DNA from: Desulfuromonas sp964536375
GTDB taxonomy: Bacteria; Desulfobacterota; Desulfuromonadia; Desulfuromonadales; Desulfuromonadaceae
Reading direction: 5' to 3'
DNA: 24,923 bases
Assembly (NCBI GenBank): GCA_964536375.1
Contig: CAZHXF010000040.1
Coordinates: 1-24,923, forward strand
Part shown: positions 14,696 through 22,077 of the stretch, piece by piece
Layout of the letters: every line of letters starts with the position of its first letter
Numbering within the stretch: the stretch's first letter is position 1
Program-made: the position numbers and the translations under genes
Notes under the pieces: model-generated
The model's database searches: none
What the model saw: the letters and a program-made list of their open reading frames with translations, nothing else
What the model was told of the DNA's origin: nothing

Positions 14696-16336
14696 TTAAT
14701 GCCTGAATTGTGAGCTGTCAGAGTCCAATGCTACACTTTTTACGAATTTAAAATCCTTACTAAACAACGCTGCTCGGTAAATCTGCTCATCATGATAGCG
14801 GACGATATAGTGTAGAGGATCGGAAATTAGTTGAAATGGCATGTTTCGGTAGTCGAATTCATCAAGTCTTAATTCTATAAACTCATAGTTGGGGTAATTG
14901 ATCAGATATACTTCGCTTTGACTGTTAATGGCGTAGCCGTAAACGTTCTGTTGGCGATTCTCGGAAACTTGAATGTGGACAATTTCGCCAATGTGTTTGG
15001 GTACGAGCACGGGATTTATTGTGAGAGTATTATCCGCACGCCTTAAATTGAACAAATTGCCCGTGTTATCCTTGAAAAAATAGCCCCAATCGAACGGTTT
15101 CATGTTGGTGATTTTACCCCACATGGTGCCGATAGGAAATTGCACTCTGTGTTCGTGCAGTAAGGCGTTTATCTCTTCTGTTAGCGCCTGTTTCACTCGA
15201 ATAGTTTCACAATCGTAAATGATGATTTTGTTTCGTTTTACGGCAAAAACCTCTTCGGGAAAGGGGATCACCCCTTTATGGCTAATGGGGTTGAACAGTG
15301 GATACAGAGCAACCTCTTTGGCTTTTAGGCTAGCAGGGCGGTATTGTAAACTTTGCCGCGCTGTTTTGATCTGTTGTTTATCGTACTGTTTGTCGGCAAT
15401 AGTGAGCGGAAGTTTCCCTTGAATATCGAGGTTTTTCCAATAGACAAAGGGCAGGAGTTGTTCATAGTGCTGACGATCAAAGGTAGTGGTTTGGCTGCCG
15501 TAGACAAATTGATGCCCTTGACCATTTTTTTGAAAGATAAAGTCGTTGAGGATTGGTGAGTATAATATGTAGTATTTTTCAAAAAAATGGCGGTATTCTT
15601 GTTGATACTGAGTGACGCCAACGCTAACGATGAGTACGCAAACAATGCCGATGCTAAAGTGGTATAGAATAGATTTTAATCGTTGCACCTTTACGCTGAG
15701 AAAGCTGTCGTATACGGGGAGAGTTAACCACAAAATCAAGGCGATGAGGATAAGGTCTTGATTGGCGTAACGATTTTTAAAGTAGAGTAAGCTTAACAGT
15801 ACTGGGAGTAAGAGTTTGAACGCTTTTCGCCATAGGTTACGCTCAATGATTGCCGCGCTAAGACCGAGGTACAAGGCGAGGGCGAGCAACGACCAAAACA
15901 GGCAATCTTTAGCGGCTACGAGTACAATTTCACCGGGATAGTAGAGTCTGATGATGGCGATAATTGATATTGTCATCACGGCGTTGATTGAGCAGATGCT
16001 TATACCGCCAGCAATGAGGTGGTGGCCGACTATAGTCCGCAACTGACAGGGTAGATGGGTGAGAATACGCACCCGATTGCGGATGATCTCAGGGAGAAAT
16101 TGTGCCACAGCAATGATGAGGGCGCTGAATAAATAAAAAGGTGCGAGGTTGGTGTAGGGTTTATCTTCCAGTTGAGCAAAGCGATACCACATCATTGATT
16201 CGGGTTCGATTGATTTAAAAGTAAAATCGAGATTGAACCAAAAATAGATTGCCGTGCTTAGTGCCGCAATGCACAGGATTAGGATCGACCAGCGCAGTTT
16301 GAGCCACTCTTTTTTGTAAATTGCTTTATAGACCAT
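14696..16336 (-). CDS. ABC-type permease with large C-terminal extracytoplasmic domain
   Basis: 546 residues. About seven hydrophobic helices occupy the first 235 residues (first one about residues 15-35, after a basic YKKEWLKLRW start typical of ABC-2 permeases). About 300 hydrophilic residues follow, rich in Tyr, Phe and Asn and with beta-like repeats (for example DNTGNLFNLRRADN, YGYAINSQSEVYLINYP, YHDEQIYRAALFSKDF) that could form a propeller-like domain. It starts in TGATG overlap with the ATPase stop, so the two form one transporter. It might belong to DUF4857, which I recall next to ABC ATPases in metal loci, but I am not sure. It is the last gene of the extended Feo operon; the substrate is unknown. 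Confidence 0.6.
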   Translation of the reverse strand: MVYKAIYKKEWLKLRWSILILCIAALSTAIYFWFNLDFTFKSIEPESMMWYRFAQLEDKPYTNLAPFYLFSALIIAVAQFLPEIIRNRVRILTHLPCQLRTIVGHHLIAGGISICSINAVMTISIIAIIRLYYPGEIVLVAAKDCLFWSLLALALYLGLSAAIIERNLWRKAFKLLLPVLLSLLYFKNRYANQDLILIALILWLTLPVYDSFLSVKVQRLKSILYHFSIGIVCVLIVSVGVTQYQQEYRHFFEKYYILYSPILNDFIFQKNGQGHQFVYGSQTTTFDRQHYEQLLPFVYWKNLDIQGKLPLTIADKQYDKQQIKTARQSLQYRPASLKAKEVALYPLFNPISHKGVIPFPEEVFAVKRNKIIIYDCETIRVKQALTEEINALLHEHRVQFPIGTMWGKITNMKPFDWGYFFKDNTGNLFNLRRADNTLTINPVLVPKHIGEIVHIQVSENRQQNVYGYAINSQSEVYLINYPNYEFIELRLDEFDYRNMPFQLISDPLHYIVRYHDEQIYRAALFSKDFKFVKSVALDSDSSQFRH

Positions 16337-17238
16337 CAGTATTTTCCTACAAAACCAAGAAAGCGTTCTTCAAAGGAGACATCCACCAAGGTGAGGGGGT
16401 GGTGTACGTGGTGTTCCAGTTCGTTGTGTGGCATAAATGAATATAACCGTGTGGAATCAATCTTTTGCTCAATGCGATGAATCCCGGCATGATTATCAAT
16501 AGATTCGTCGCCAATTTCAGAAGTTTCATAGCAGTGAAATTGTTGGCAAAAGTCGCTCATTCGGTTTTGATATACTTCGGTACTGCGGTCGACAATGGCT
16601 ATTTGTTGCACTAGCTTTTCTAAATCACTCATAACATGTGAGGTGATGAGAACTGTTTTGTTGGTGTCGCGAATATAGTTTTTAAGGTAATCGACAAATA
16701 AACAGCGATAACCGGCATCAAGTCCCATGGAGTAATCATCGAGAATGAGCAGATCGGCATCCTGGGCAAACAGTAGCCCGAGCACCACTTGTGATTTTTG
16801 ACCGAAAGAGAGCGAGGAGAGCTTTTGCTCCAATTGAACATCCATCATTTCAATCAAATCGTAAAAGATCTCTTGTCTCCAGCGCCGGTAGAAGGGGGCA
16901 AAAAACCGCTCCACCTGTTGTATCGACATATAGTCGTAACTGATAAACCCTTCATACAACAGGGCAATGCGCTGGCGCGTATTGGCACTGAGGCAGTGTG
17001 ATGGTTCACCAAACACCACGCATTGACCCGCGCTTGGTTCTAGGTAACCCATAAGGATGTTGATTAAGGTCGATTTGCCGACCCCGTTTTTGCCGAGCAA
17101 GCCAAAAACAGTTCCTGCTTTAATTGTGAGATTGAGATTCTGATAGATCTGCTTTTTGCCATAGCTGTGGCTGAGGTTTTTGATCTGGATAACGGTATCT
17201 GCTGGCTGTTCACGGTTCAAGATTTTCCCCGCTGGCAC
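16336..17238 (-). CDS. ABC transporter ATP-binding protein with altered catalytic motifs
   Basis: 300 residues if started at GTG 17238. A TTG at 17220, overlapping the stop of the Cys-rich gene and preceded by GGGGA, is an alternative that removes six residues. Walker A GKNGVGKST is at residues 49-57, the signature LSFGQ at 143-147 and the switch His in ITSHVMSD at 201. Two catalytic positions deviate: Walker B reads LLILDDYSMGLD with Asp 168 in place of the usual Glu, and the Q-loop region reads YEGF, with Glu for Gln. Otherwise it resembles ABC-2 type ATPases (YtrB/NatA group). It is coupled to the following permease gene. It may hydrolyse ATP slowly or act in regulation. Confidence 0.75.
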   Translation of the reverse strand: MPAGKILNREQPADTVIQIKNLSHSYGKKQIYQNLNLTIKAGTVFGLLGKNGVGKSTLINILMGYLEPSAGQCVVFGEPSHCLSANTRQRIALLYEGFISYDYMSIQQVERFFAPFYRRWRQEIFYDLIEMMDVQLEQKLSSLSFGQKSQVVLGLLFAQDADLLILDDYSMGLDAGYRCLFVDYLKNYIRDTNKTVLITSHVMSDLEKLVQQIAIVDRSTEVYQNRMSDFCQQFHCYETSEIGDESIDNHAGIHRIEQKIDSTRLYSFMPHNELEHHVHHPLTLVDVSFEERFLGFVGKY

Positions 17239-17384
17239 AGAGTTTTTTTAGAGATACATTGGCCTGTGCTTGGTGCTGTGCCTGCGCATTTACCCGCGCA
17301 GTCACAGTCTTTTTTTTTGATCAGTTTGCGGTACAGGTAATAGAGTGCCACAACTGCGCAAATCCATATAAGTCCATTTTCCAT
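17217..17384 (-). CDS. FeoB-associated Cys-rich membrane peptide
   Basis: 55 residues: an N-terminal membrane helix (GLIWICAVVALYYLYRKLI), a Lys patch, then a Cys-rich tail with DCDCAGKC and two further cysteines. This matches the small FeoB-associated Cys-rich membrane proteins (PF12669 type) found at the end of many feo operons; they are thought to sit by the FeoB channel. The ATG at 17384 has an AAGAGGA ribosome site seven bases upstream. The stop overlaps the 5' end of the ABC ATPase gene. It lies six genes' distance from feoA but in the same transcription direction, after the second DUF4198 gene and a hairpin. Confidence 0.8.
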   Translation of the reverse strand: MENGLIWICAVVALYYLYRKLIKKKDCDCAGKCAGTAPSTGQCISKKTLCQRGKS

Positions 17385-17407
17385 CAATGATCCTCTTCGT
17401 TTAGATG

Positions 17408-17442
17408 AACAAGCCGAGCGTGTATAACACGCTCGGCTTGTT
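17408..17442 (-). terminator. Strong hairpin after the second DUF4198 gene
   Basis: Perfect 15-bp stem AACAAGCCGAGCGTG / CACGCTCGGCTTGTT, extendable by one pair, starting six bases past the DUF4198 stop. No long T-run follows on the minus strand, and the Cys-rich gene begins 24 bases later. It may be a partial terminator that lowers expression of the ABC genes. Confidence 0.65.
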
Positions 17443-17448
17443 CTGTGG

Positions 17449-18267
17449 CTATTTCATGTCGTGAACCTGTACCCAAATTACAGCATCTTGACTGAGCTCT
17501 TTACCTTTGTACTGCGTATCGCTCCCAGCCCCGAGAGCGCAAAAACCCCACCACCCTGCACGGGGTAATCCAAAGGTGAACTGGCCGTTGGCATCGGCTT
17601 TAATACCAATAGTGATAAAGCTGTCTTGTGGTGCCTCAACATAGGATGGCCCCATTGAGTTAGTGTCTAAATTGGCATCACGGTTTAAGTATTCCACCTC
17701 TATCTCAGCAAAAGGAACAGGCTTACCATTGCTCTTAACCACACCTGTAAAGGTTGATCCTGTCCAGATCGAATAAGGCTTTGTTAACGGTACAATTTCA
17801 GCATTAAGTCCTAGTTCAGAATCCCAGTCAGTTGGAGCGCCAGCAACATTGACAATCATCTTGGTGATTTGTTGAATGTAAATATCTTCACTGGCTTCAT
17901 AGTAAGGGGCAGGTTGTAAGATAAACAGGTGGTCGCCCATTCTCTTTGCTTTGTATTGTGATTTGTAGGCGATAGCGCTGTTGTGTGCGCCCGTCCAGGT
18001 GATCTGCTCTAGGGTGCTGAGGAGGTCTCTCTTTTTGTCTTTGTTGATGACATAAAATGCTTCAACGGGGCTAATCTCTTTACTATCGTGTTGCGCGCCC
18101 ATATCCATAGTGTGCTCATCAGCGAAAGGGTGGGTAAACACCTCACGCATATCGATTGTTTCCCCCTTTTCTAACGCTGATTCAGGGGTGTAGAGCATTT
18201 GAAAGTGTGCCAAGGCAGTGCTACTCAGTAGTAGTGTCATGGCAATAGTTAAATAGATCTTTCTCAT
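17449..18267 (-). CDS. DUF4198 (NikM-like) periplasmic protein, copy 2
   Basis: 272 residues. The signal peptide ends in ALA, so the mature N-terminus would be His (HFQMLYTPES). Motifs typical of NikM-like DUF4198 proteins are EVFTHPFADEHTMDM, PAPYYEASEDIYIQQITK and the C-terminal VKSNGKPVPFAEIEVEYLN, PRAGWWGFCALGAG, with a HDMK end. His, Met and acid residues cluster in the first third (THPFADEHTMDMGAQHD), a plausible metal site. The AAGGAG ribosome site is good. It lies in the Feo operon after the small secreted C-x9-C protein, the reverse order of copy 1 in the receptor operon. The role is likely periplasmic metal capture for FeoB or the ABC transporter. Confidence 0.82.
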   Translation of the reverse strand: MRKIYLTIAMTLLLSSTALAHFQMLYTPESALEKGETIDMREVFTHPFADEHTMDMGAQHDSKEISPVEAFYVINKDKKRDLLSTLEQITWTGAHNSAIAYKSQYKAKRMGDHLFILQPAPYYEASEDIYIQQITKMIVNVAGAPTDWDSELGLNAEIVPLTKPYSIWTGSTFTGVVKSNGKPVPFAEIEVEYLNRDANLDTNSMGPSYVEAPQDSFITIGIKADANGQFTFGLPRAGWWGFCALGAGSDTQYKGKELSQDAVIWVQVHDMK

Positions 18268-18327
18268 TCGTTCTCTCCTTGAGTGTTATATGGTTGTGGT
18301 GTGTTGGTTGATGGGGAAAACATTGGG

Positions 18328-18639
18328 TTATTCGATAATATCTTTACCGTCGACATAAACCCTGTGACCTTCACCAGCGTTAAAAACCGCTTGATATTCT
18401 CCTGCCGGTTTTTTGAAGTTGACTTCGCTGTATTCAGTCAGTTTAGTTTTTAGAATTGTTTTCCCGTTTTGCTTGAGCAAAAATTCTACGCCGCTGGCAC
18501 TACTGCCATCACTAAAGCCACCTTCGCAGGTGATGGTTCCATCCCCCTCATCGAAGCAGGACATAAGCGCAGTGTGGGCAAAAGCGTTGCCAGCAATAAG
18601 GGTAAGGGCGACTACGAGGGTGCATATCTGCTTTTTCAT
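18328..18639 (-). CDS. Small secreted protein with C-x9-C motif, copy 2
   Basis: 103 residues. The signal peptide ends in AFA with a predicted mature start HTALMSCFD. The mature chain keeps CFDEGDGTITC, FSDGSSAS, then FKKPAGEY, FNAGEGHRV and a terminal IIE, matching the protein at 2013-2327 throughout. The paired cysteines around an acidic GDG turn suggest a disulphide loop or a cation site. It lies 43 bases after feoB and 60 before the second DUF4198 gene. No named family comes to mind. Two copies, each beside a DUF4198 gene in an iron operon, argue for a joint function. Confidence 0.78.
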   Translation of the reverse strand: MKKQICTLVVALTLIAGNAFAHTALMSCFDEGDGTITCEGGFSDGSSASGVEFLLKQNGKTILKTKLTEYSEVNFKKPAGEYQAVFNAGEGHRVYVDGKDIIE

Positions 18640-18682
18640 GGGTTAAGCCTTTCGTTATAGATTAGAAAACTAAATTGGAAAA

Positions 18683-21112
18683 CTATTTACTAACACTCCA
18701 CTCGGGTTTTTTTCGGTTACTTAGTCCTAGGGCAATGGCTATGGCAGCCGCACTTAAATAGAAATAGCGCATCATCTCCTCACCACTCCAACCAAGGTGT
18801 GTTGCCATAGTGAAAAATAGTGCCGAGGTGATTAATCCCAAGGATATGGGGAAAATAGTGGCAAAGGCCATCCAGCGGTACGAGTTTGATTGCAGTTTAA
18901 CTACCACCATGGTGGCAATACACGGTGGTGAAAGAATCATAAAGATCAACATCGCTACGGCATGGAGTGGGGTATAAGCGCCATCGCTGGCAAGAGCATT
19001 TTCAGCGCGTTGCCCTTGTTGACCGTTTTCGTAAATGGAACCTAACGTCGCCACAGCACTTTCACGTGCGGCAAAGGAGCTTAAAAACGCTACGTTGATG
19101 CGCCAATCGAAACCGCAGTACTGCGACACTGGTTCAAGTGCGCGCCCAAACATGCCCAGAAACGAGTTGCTGATCTTCTCGTTTTTCATCGCCATACGGA
19201 TTTTTTTACTCACCTTGGATAACTTGCGTACCGCTTTGTTGATTTTTTTGGCGTCGCCACCTTGGGGACGTACCAGTGGGAATAGCTCAGGATTGGCAGC
19301 CATAAACGCCTGATCTAACGAATCAACTGCCTCTTTACTGCTGGTGAGCATCCGCTGTGCTTTGTACTGGTCATAAAGGTTGAGGAGAGCAAAAACTTCC
19401 ATCTGTTCATCGACAAGTTGATAGTGACCTGTTTTTTGGGCTTTATGATCAAAATCACTCAGGGCTTTTTCCGCACTAAGACGGAACTGGCCCATGGTCT
19501 CAGCAGGAATGCCGGGATATTGCAGCAGCACAAACAGCACTACTGCTATGGCGAGAACAATGGTGACCACTTTTTTGATATACAACCAAACGCGCTGTAA
19601 GGCGCTGAGCAGCACCCCTTTAACCGTCGGCAGGTGATAGGCGGGCAACTCCATAATAAAGGGAGCTGTCTCTTTATTAGATAGAAAAGTTGCGGTGATC
19701 AGGCGGGCCACACTTAGAGCGATAAACAGGGTGACTGTGGATATATAGAACATCATCAAGGTCATCTGCTCTGGGAAAAATGCTCCGAGTAACAGCGTAT
19801 AAAAAGGCACTTTAGCCATACAATTCATGTAGGGCACGGTAAGAATAGTGGCTAAGCGGGCGCGTTCATCGGCAATGCCTTTGGTTGCCATCACACCTGG
19901 AACCGCACAGCCACCGACCAACGCTCCGCCTAATACTAGCGGCAGTGTCGATTGGCCATGCAGACCATAACGCTTAAATACCCGGTCGAGAATAAACGCC
20001 ATGCGTGGCATGTAGCCAACATCTTCAAGAATGGCGATTAGACCAAAGAGGATAAAGAATATTGGTACATAGTTGAGTAGAGCAATAGTGCTGTTGACCA
20101 TCCAGATAACAAAATCGGTAATTGGTGGCACATCAATGAATTGTGCCTGTGGTAGCCAGCCGATAATCCAATTCTTTATTGATGCCAAAATAGGCCAGGT
20201 GTAGTTGGTTAGCTCGTAGCCACCGACAATGGATAACTGATAGATCAAGTAAATTACCGCGCCCAAAACAGGAAATGCTAACCAATGATTGAGAACGACG
20301 CGATCAATCTTATTTGTTAAATTTTCCTGTCCGCTGCGGTGTTCCTTTACGCACTCATGAAATAGCGTGTCGGCGTTATCGTAACGCAAGCGGGCAAAAC
20401 CTTGATCAACATCCAGATCGTAACGTTTGTGGATCTCGTCGGTTAAATCATCAATTAATTGCTGTTTTATCCCTGTTTTTTCAACAATTAGCGCATCACC
20501 TTCAAGTGCTTTTATGGCGAGCCAGCGCCGTGAGATTGTCGATTCAATGGAAATCTGCTCTTCAAGTTGGGCGAGGTATGGCTCAAACTGGTTATAATTG
20601 ATCTTAAATAGCTGAGTTTGTTCTTGCTGGCTGGCCGTTGCAATGGCAGCCATAATATCTGCTTTACCTAACCGCTTGGAGCCGGTTGCCTTAACTACTT
20701 GTACATTGAGTAGAAGAGATAACTGTTCAATGTCGATGGTAATTTGGCGCCTAGCGGCAATATCCATCATGTTTAAAACCAGCACCACTGGCTTGCCGAG
20801 CTCAAGAAGCTGAAAAGTTAAGTAGAGATTGCGCCGTAGGTTTGACGCATCTACCACGTTGACAATGACATCGGTATCCTCATCAAGCAAAAATGTTTTG
20901 GCCACCTGCTCTTCAAGTGAAAACATGCTGAAAGAATAGGTTCCGGGTAGATCAACAATCTGGTAGTTGTTTCCGGCATATTTAACATTGGCGGACATTT
21001 TGTCGACGGTGACACCGGGGTAGTTGGCCACGTGTTGATTGACGCCGCTGAGCATGTTGAAAATTGTCGATTTACCGCTATTTGGCTGGCCAGCCAGGGC
21101 AACATTAACCAT
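18683..21112 (-). CDS. feoB: FeoB ferrous iron transporter
   Basis: 809 residues, inner-membrane Fe(II) transporter. The N-terminal G-domain has G1 GQPNSGKS (8-15), G3 DLPG (54-57) and G4 NMMD (114-117). It is followed by the helical insertion domain and the membrane part with two Gate regions (VLGGALVGGCAVPGVMATKG and SSFAARESAVATLG). A long soluble insert of about 100 residues (around 545-645, from AEKALSDFDHK to AMKNEK) lies in the middle of the membrane domain, as in long FeoB proteins. It overlaps feoA by eight bases. The upstream region carries both a Fur-like box and two perfect CRP/FNR-type sites, in line with iron plus anaerobic control known for E. coli feo. Confidence 0.95.
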   Translation of the reverse strand: MVNVALAGQPNSGKSTIFNMLSGVNQHVANYPGVTVDKMSANVKYAGNNYQIVDLPGTYSFSMFSLEEQVAKTFLLDEDTDVIVNVVDASNLRRNLYLTFQLLELGKPVVLVLNMMDIAARRQITIDIEQLSLLLNVQVVKATGSKRLGKADIMAAIATASQQEQTQLFKINYNQFEPYLAQLEEQISIESTISRRWLAIKALEGDALIVEKTGIKQQLIDDLTDEIHKRYDLDVDQGFARLRYDNADTLFHECVKEHRSGQENLTNKIDRVVLNHWLAFPVLGAVIYLIYQLSIVGGYELTNYTWPILASIKNWIIGWLPQAQFIDVPPITDFVIWMVNSTIALLNYVPIFFILFGLIAILEDVGYMPRMAFILDRVFKRYGLHGQSTLPLVLGGALVGGCAVPGVMATKGIADERARLATILTVPYMNCMAKVPFYTLLLGAFFPEQMTLMMFYISTVTLFIALSVARLITATFLSNKETAPFIMELPAYHLPTVKGVLLSALQRVWLYIKKVVTIVLAIAVVLFVLLQYPGIPAETMGQFRLSAEKALSDFDHKAQKTGHYQLVDEQMEVFALLNLYDQYKAQRMLTSSKEAVDSLDQAFMAANPELFPLVRPQGGDAKKINKAVRKLSKVSKKIRMAMKNEKISNSFLGMFGRALEPVSQYCGFDWRINVAFLSSFAARESAVATLGSIYENGQQGQRAENALASDGAYTPLHAVAMLIFMILSPPCIATMVVVKLQSNSYRWMAFATIFPISLGLITSALFFTMATHLGWSGEEMMRYFYLSAAAIAIALGLSNRKKPEWSVSK

Positions 21113-21353
21113 GGTATTTAACCATAATTAGTTTAGCTTCACTGCGGCGCAGAGTGAGTAAGTAATTTTGAATACTAATTTCAATAGGGTCACGCAATGG
21201 GGCATTACGAATCATTGTTACTTTGGTTCCCGGAATAAACCCCATGTTGAGTAACTTCAGCTTTAAGGTTCCCTGGGCAAGGCAATCTTGAATGACCCCT
21301 TGTTGACCAGTGATTAGATCGGCTAACGAGGGTTGTTGAATTGACGTAGGCAC
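21105..21353 (-). CDS. feoA: FeoA domain protein
   Basis: 82 residues, SH3-like cytosolic FeoA partner of FeoB. GTG start with GGAG eight bases upstream. The core reads LKLLNMGFIPGTKVTMIRNAPLRDPIEISI, then LTLRRSEAKLI, which is diagnostic. About 14 extra N-terminal residues precede the usual FeoA start. The stop codon overlaps the feoB start. It is the first gene of the extended Feo operon. Confidence 0.93.
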   Translation of the reverse strand: MPTSIQQPSLADLITGQQGVIQDCLAQGTLKLKLLNMGFIPGTKVTMIRNAPLRDPIEISIQNYLLTLRRSEAKLIMVKYHG

Positions 21354-21376
21354 AAGTTGTCTCCAAATATTTAAGG

Positions 21377-21395
21377 TATTATGATAATTACTGAG
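21377..21395 (-). promoter_or_regulatory. Fur-like box upstream of feoA
   Basis: TATTATGATAATTACTGAG contains the palindrome ATTAT-G-ATAAT and agrees with the 19-base Fur consensus at 12 positions. It lies 24 bases upstream of the feoA start. Confidence 0.45.
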
Positions 21396-21429
21396 CCGCT
21401 TAATCTTACAGATTTTATTTAACTAGTTC

Positions 21430-21443
21430 GTGACTGTGGTCAC
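21430..21443. promoter_or_regulatory. CRP/FNR-type palindrome, feoA-proximal
   Basis: Perfect GTGAC-TGTG-GTCAC, 77 bases upstream of feoA in the divergent feoA/DUF2325 promoter region. It shares TGTGGTCACG with the site before the TonB operon. Confidence 0.65.
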
Positions 21444-21518
21444 GTCATTATTAATTATTTTGCAATACCCTCCTTGCTGCTTGTTCCCATAAATTTTTCT
21501 CAAATTTAATTACCCGAA

Positions 21519-21532
21519 GTGACACTGGTCAC
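21519..21532. promoter_or_regulatory. CRP/FNR-type palindrome, DUF2325-proximal
   Basis: Perfect GTGAC-ACTG-GTCAC, 104 bases upstream of the DUF2325 start and 89 bases from the previous site. Two perfect sites in one divergent promoter region suggest one for each direction. Confidence 0.65.
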
Positions 21533-21564
21533 ATCGCCGTAGCGGTGTAGTGGCTATAGTCATT

Positions 21565-21583
21565 GAAAATGAAAGTCAATTCG
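21565..21583 (+). promoter_or_regulatory. Fur-like box upstream of the DUF2325 gene
   Basis: GAAAAT GAAAGT CAATTCG follows the 6+6+7 layout of a Fur box with 12 of 19 consensus bases, 53 bases upstream of the start codon at 21636. Confidence 0.4.
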
Positions 21584-21635
21584 ATTTCGCGAGTAGCGTG
21601 ATCTGTAGCGGTAACTATTTATCTGGAGAATGTTT

Positions 21636-21923
21636 ATGTCTGTCTTAATTATTGGAGCAGATCGGATTGCCTCGTTGGTTCCCAAGATGGAAGCAATGGG
21701 AGTGAGTGATATTACCTACTGGGATGCACGGCGCTATAAGGCGAGTAGAAATATCATTCCTGCTCAAACAGATCTGGTTATTTTCTTTACTGATTATTTA
21801 CACCATTCCGTTGCTGAGAAATTAAAGAAGCAGGTCAAACGTTGCGGACTTCCAGTTATATATTCACGTCGTTCTTGGAGTGATGTGGCTCCAGCTTTAC
21901 AAAAGAAATTGTCGGCGCAGTAA
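21636..21923 (+). CDS. DUF2325 domain protein
   Basis: 95 residues from the ATG at 21636, which has GGAG at the correct seven-base spacing; an ATG at 21630 is too close to that site. It begins MSVLIIGADRI, then MEAMGVSDITYWDARR, TDLVIFFTDYLHHSVAEKLKKQVK and LPVIYSRRSWSDV, the complete DUF2325 fold, a Rossmann-like small cytosolic domain. The function of the family is not known. Members often lie beside feo and other iron genes, as here, transcribed divergently from feoA with shared control sites. Confidence 0.88.
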   Translation: MSVLIIGADRIASLVPKMEAMGVSDITYWDARRYKASRNIIPAQTDLVIFFTDYLHHSVAEKLKKQVKRCGLPVIYSRRSWSDVAPALQKKLSAQ

Positions 21924-21962
21924 CTCGAGTGAGGCGTGAAAAGGTTTCCATTGTTTTAACAA

Positions 21963-22041
21963 GAGGAGGATTTACTTTGTTCCATCGCTTGTCACGGTGA
22001 ACAGTATAACGGCTGTAAAATATGGTGAGAGTGCTGTTCAC
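21963..22041 (+). promoter_or_regulatory. Leader of the porin gene with strong ribosome-site-like sequence and hairpin
   Basis: GAGGAGG (21963-21969) is a near-perfect anti-16S match but is followed only by a possible TTG-started seven-codon frame ending in TGA. Downstream, GTGAACAG (21997-22004) and CTGTTCAC (22034-22041) form an 8-bp stem with a 29-base loop, 36 bases before the porin ATG. It may be a leader peptide or translational control element; the evidence is weak. Confidence 0.3.
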
Positions 22042-22077
22042 AATTTTTTAATTTTTGAATCAAGGAGAAGGAAGAAA

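Noticed and set aside
21997..22077. GTG start at 21997 extending the porin N-terminus
   Set aside because: The ATG at 22078 has a strong ribosome site and begins a proper signal peptide; the extension is hydrophilic and overlaps the leader hairpin.
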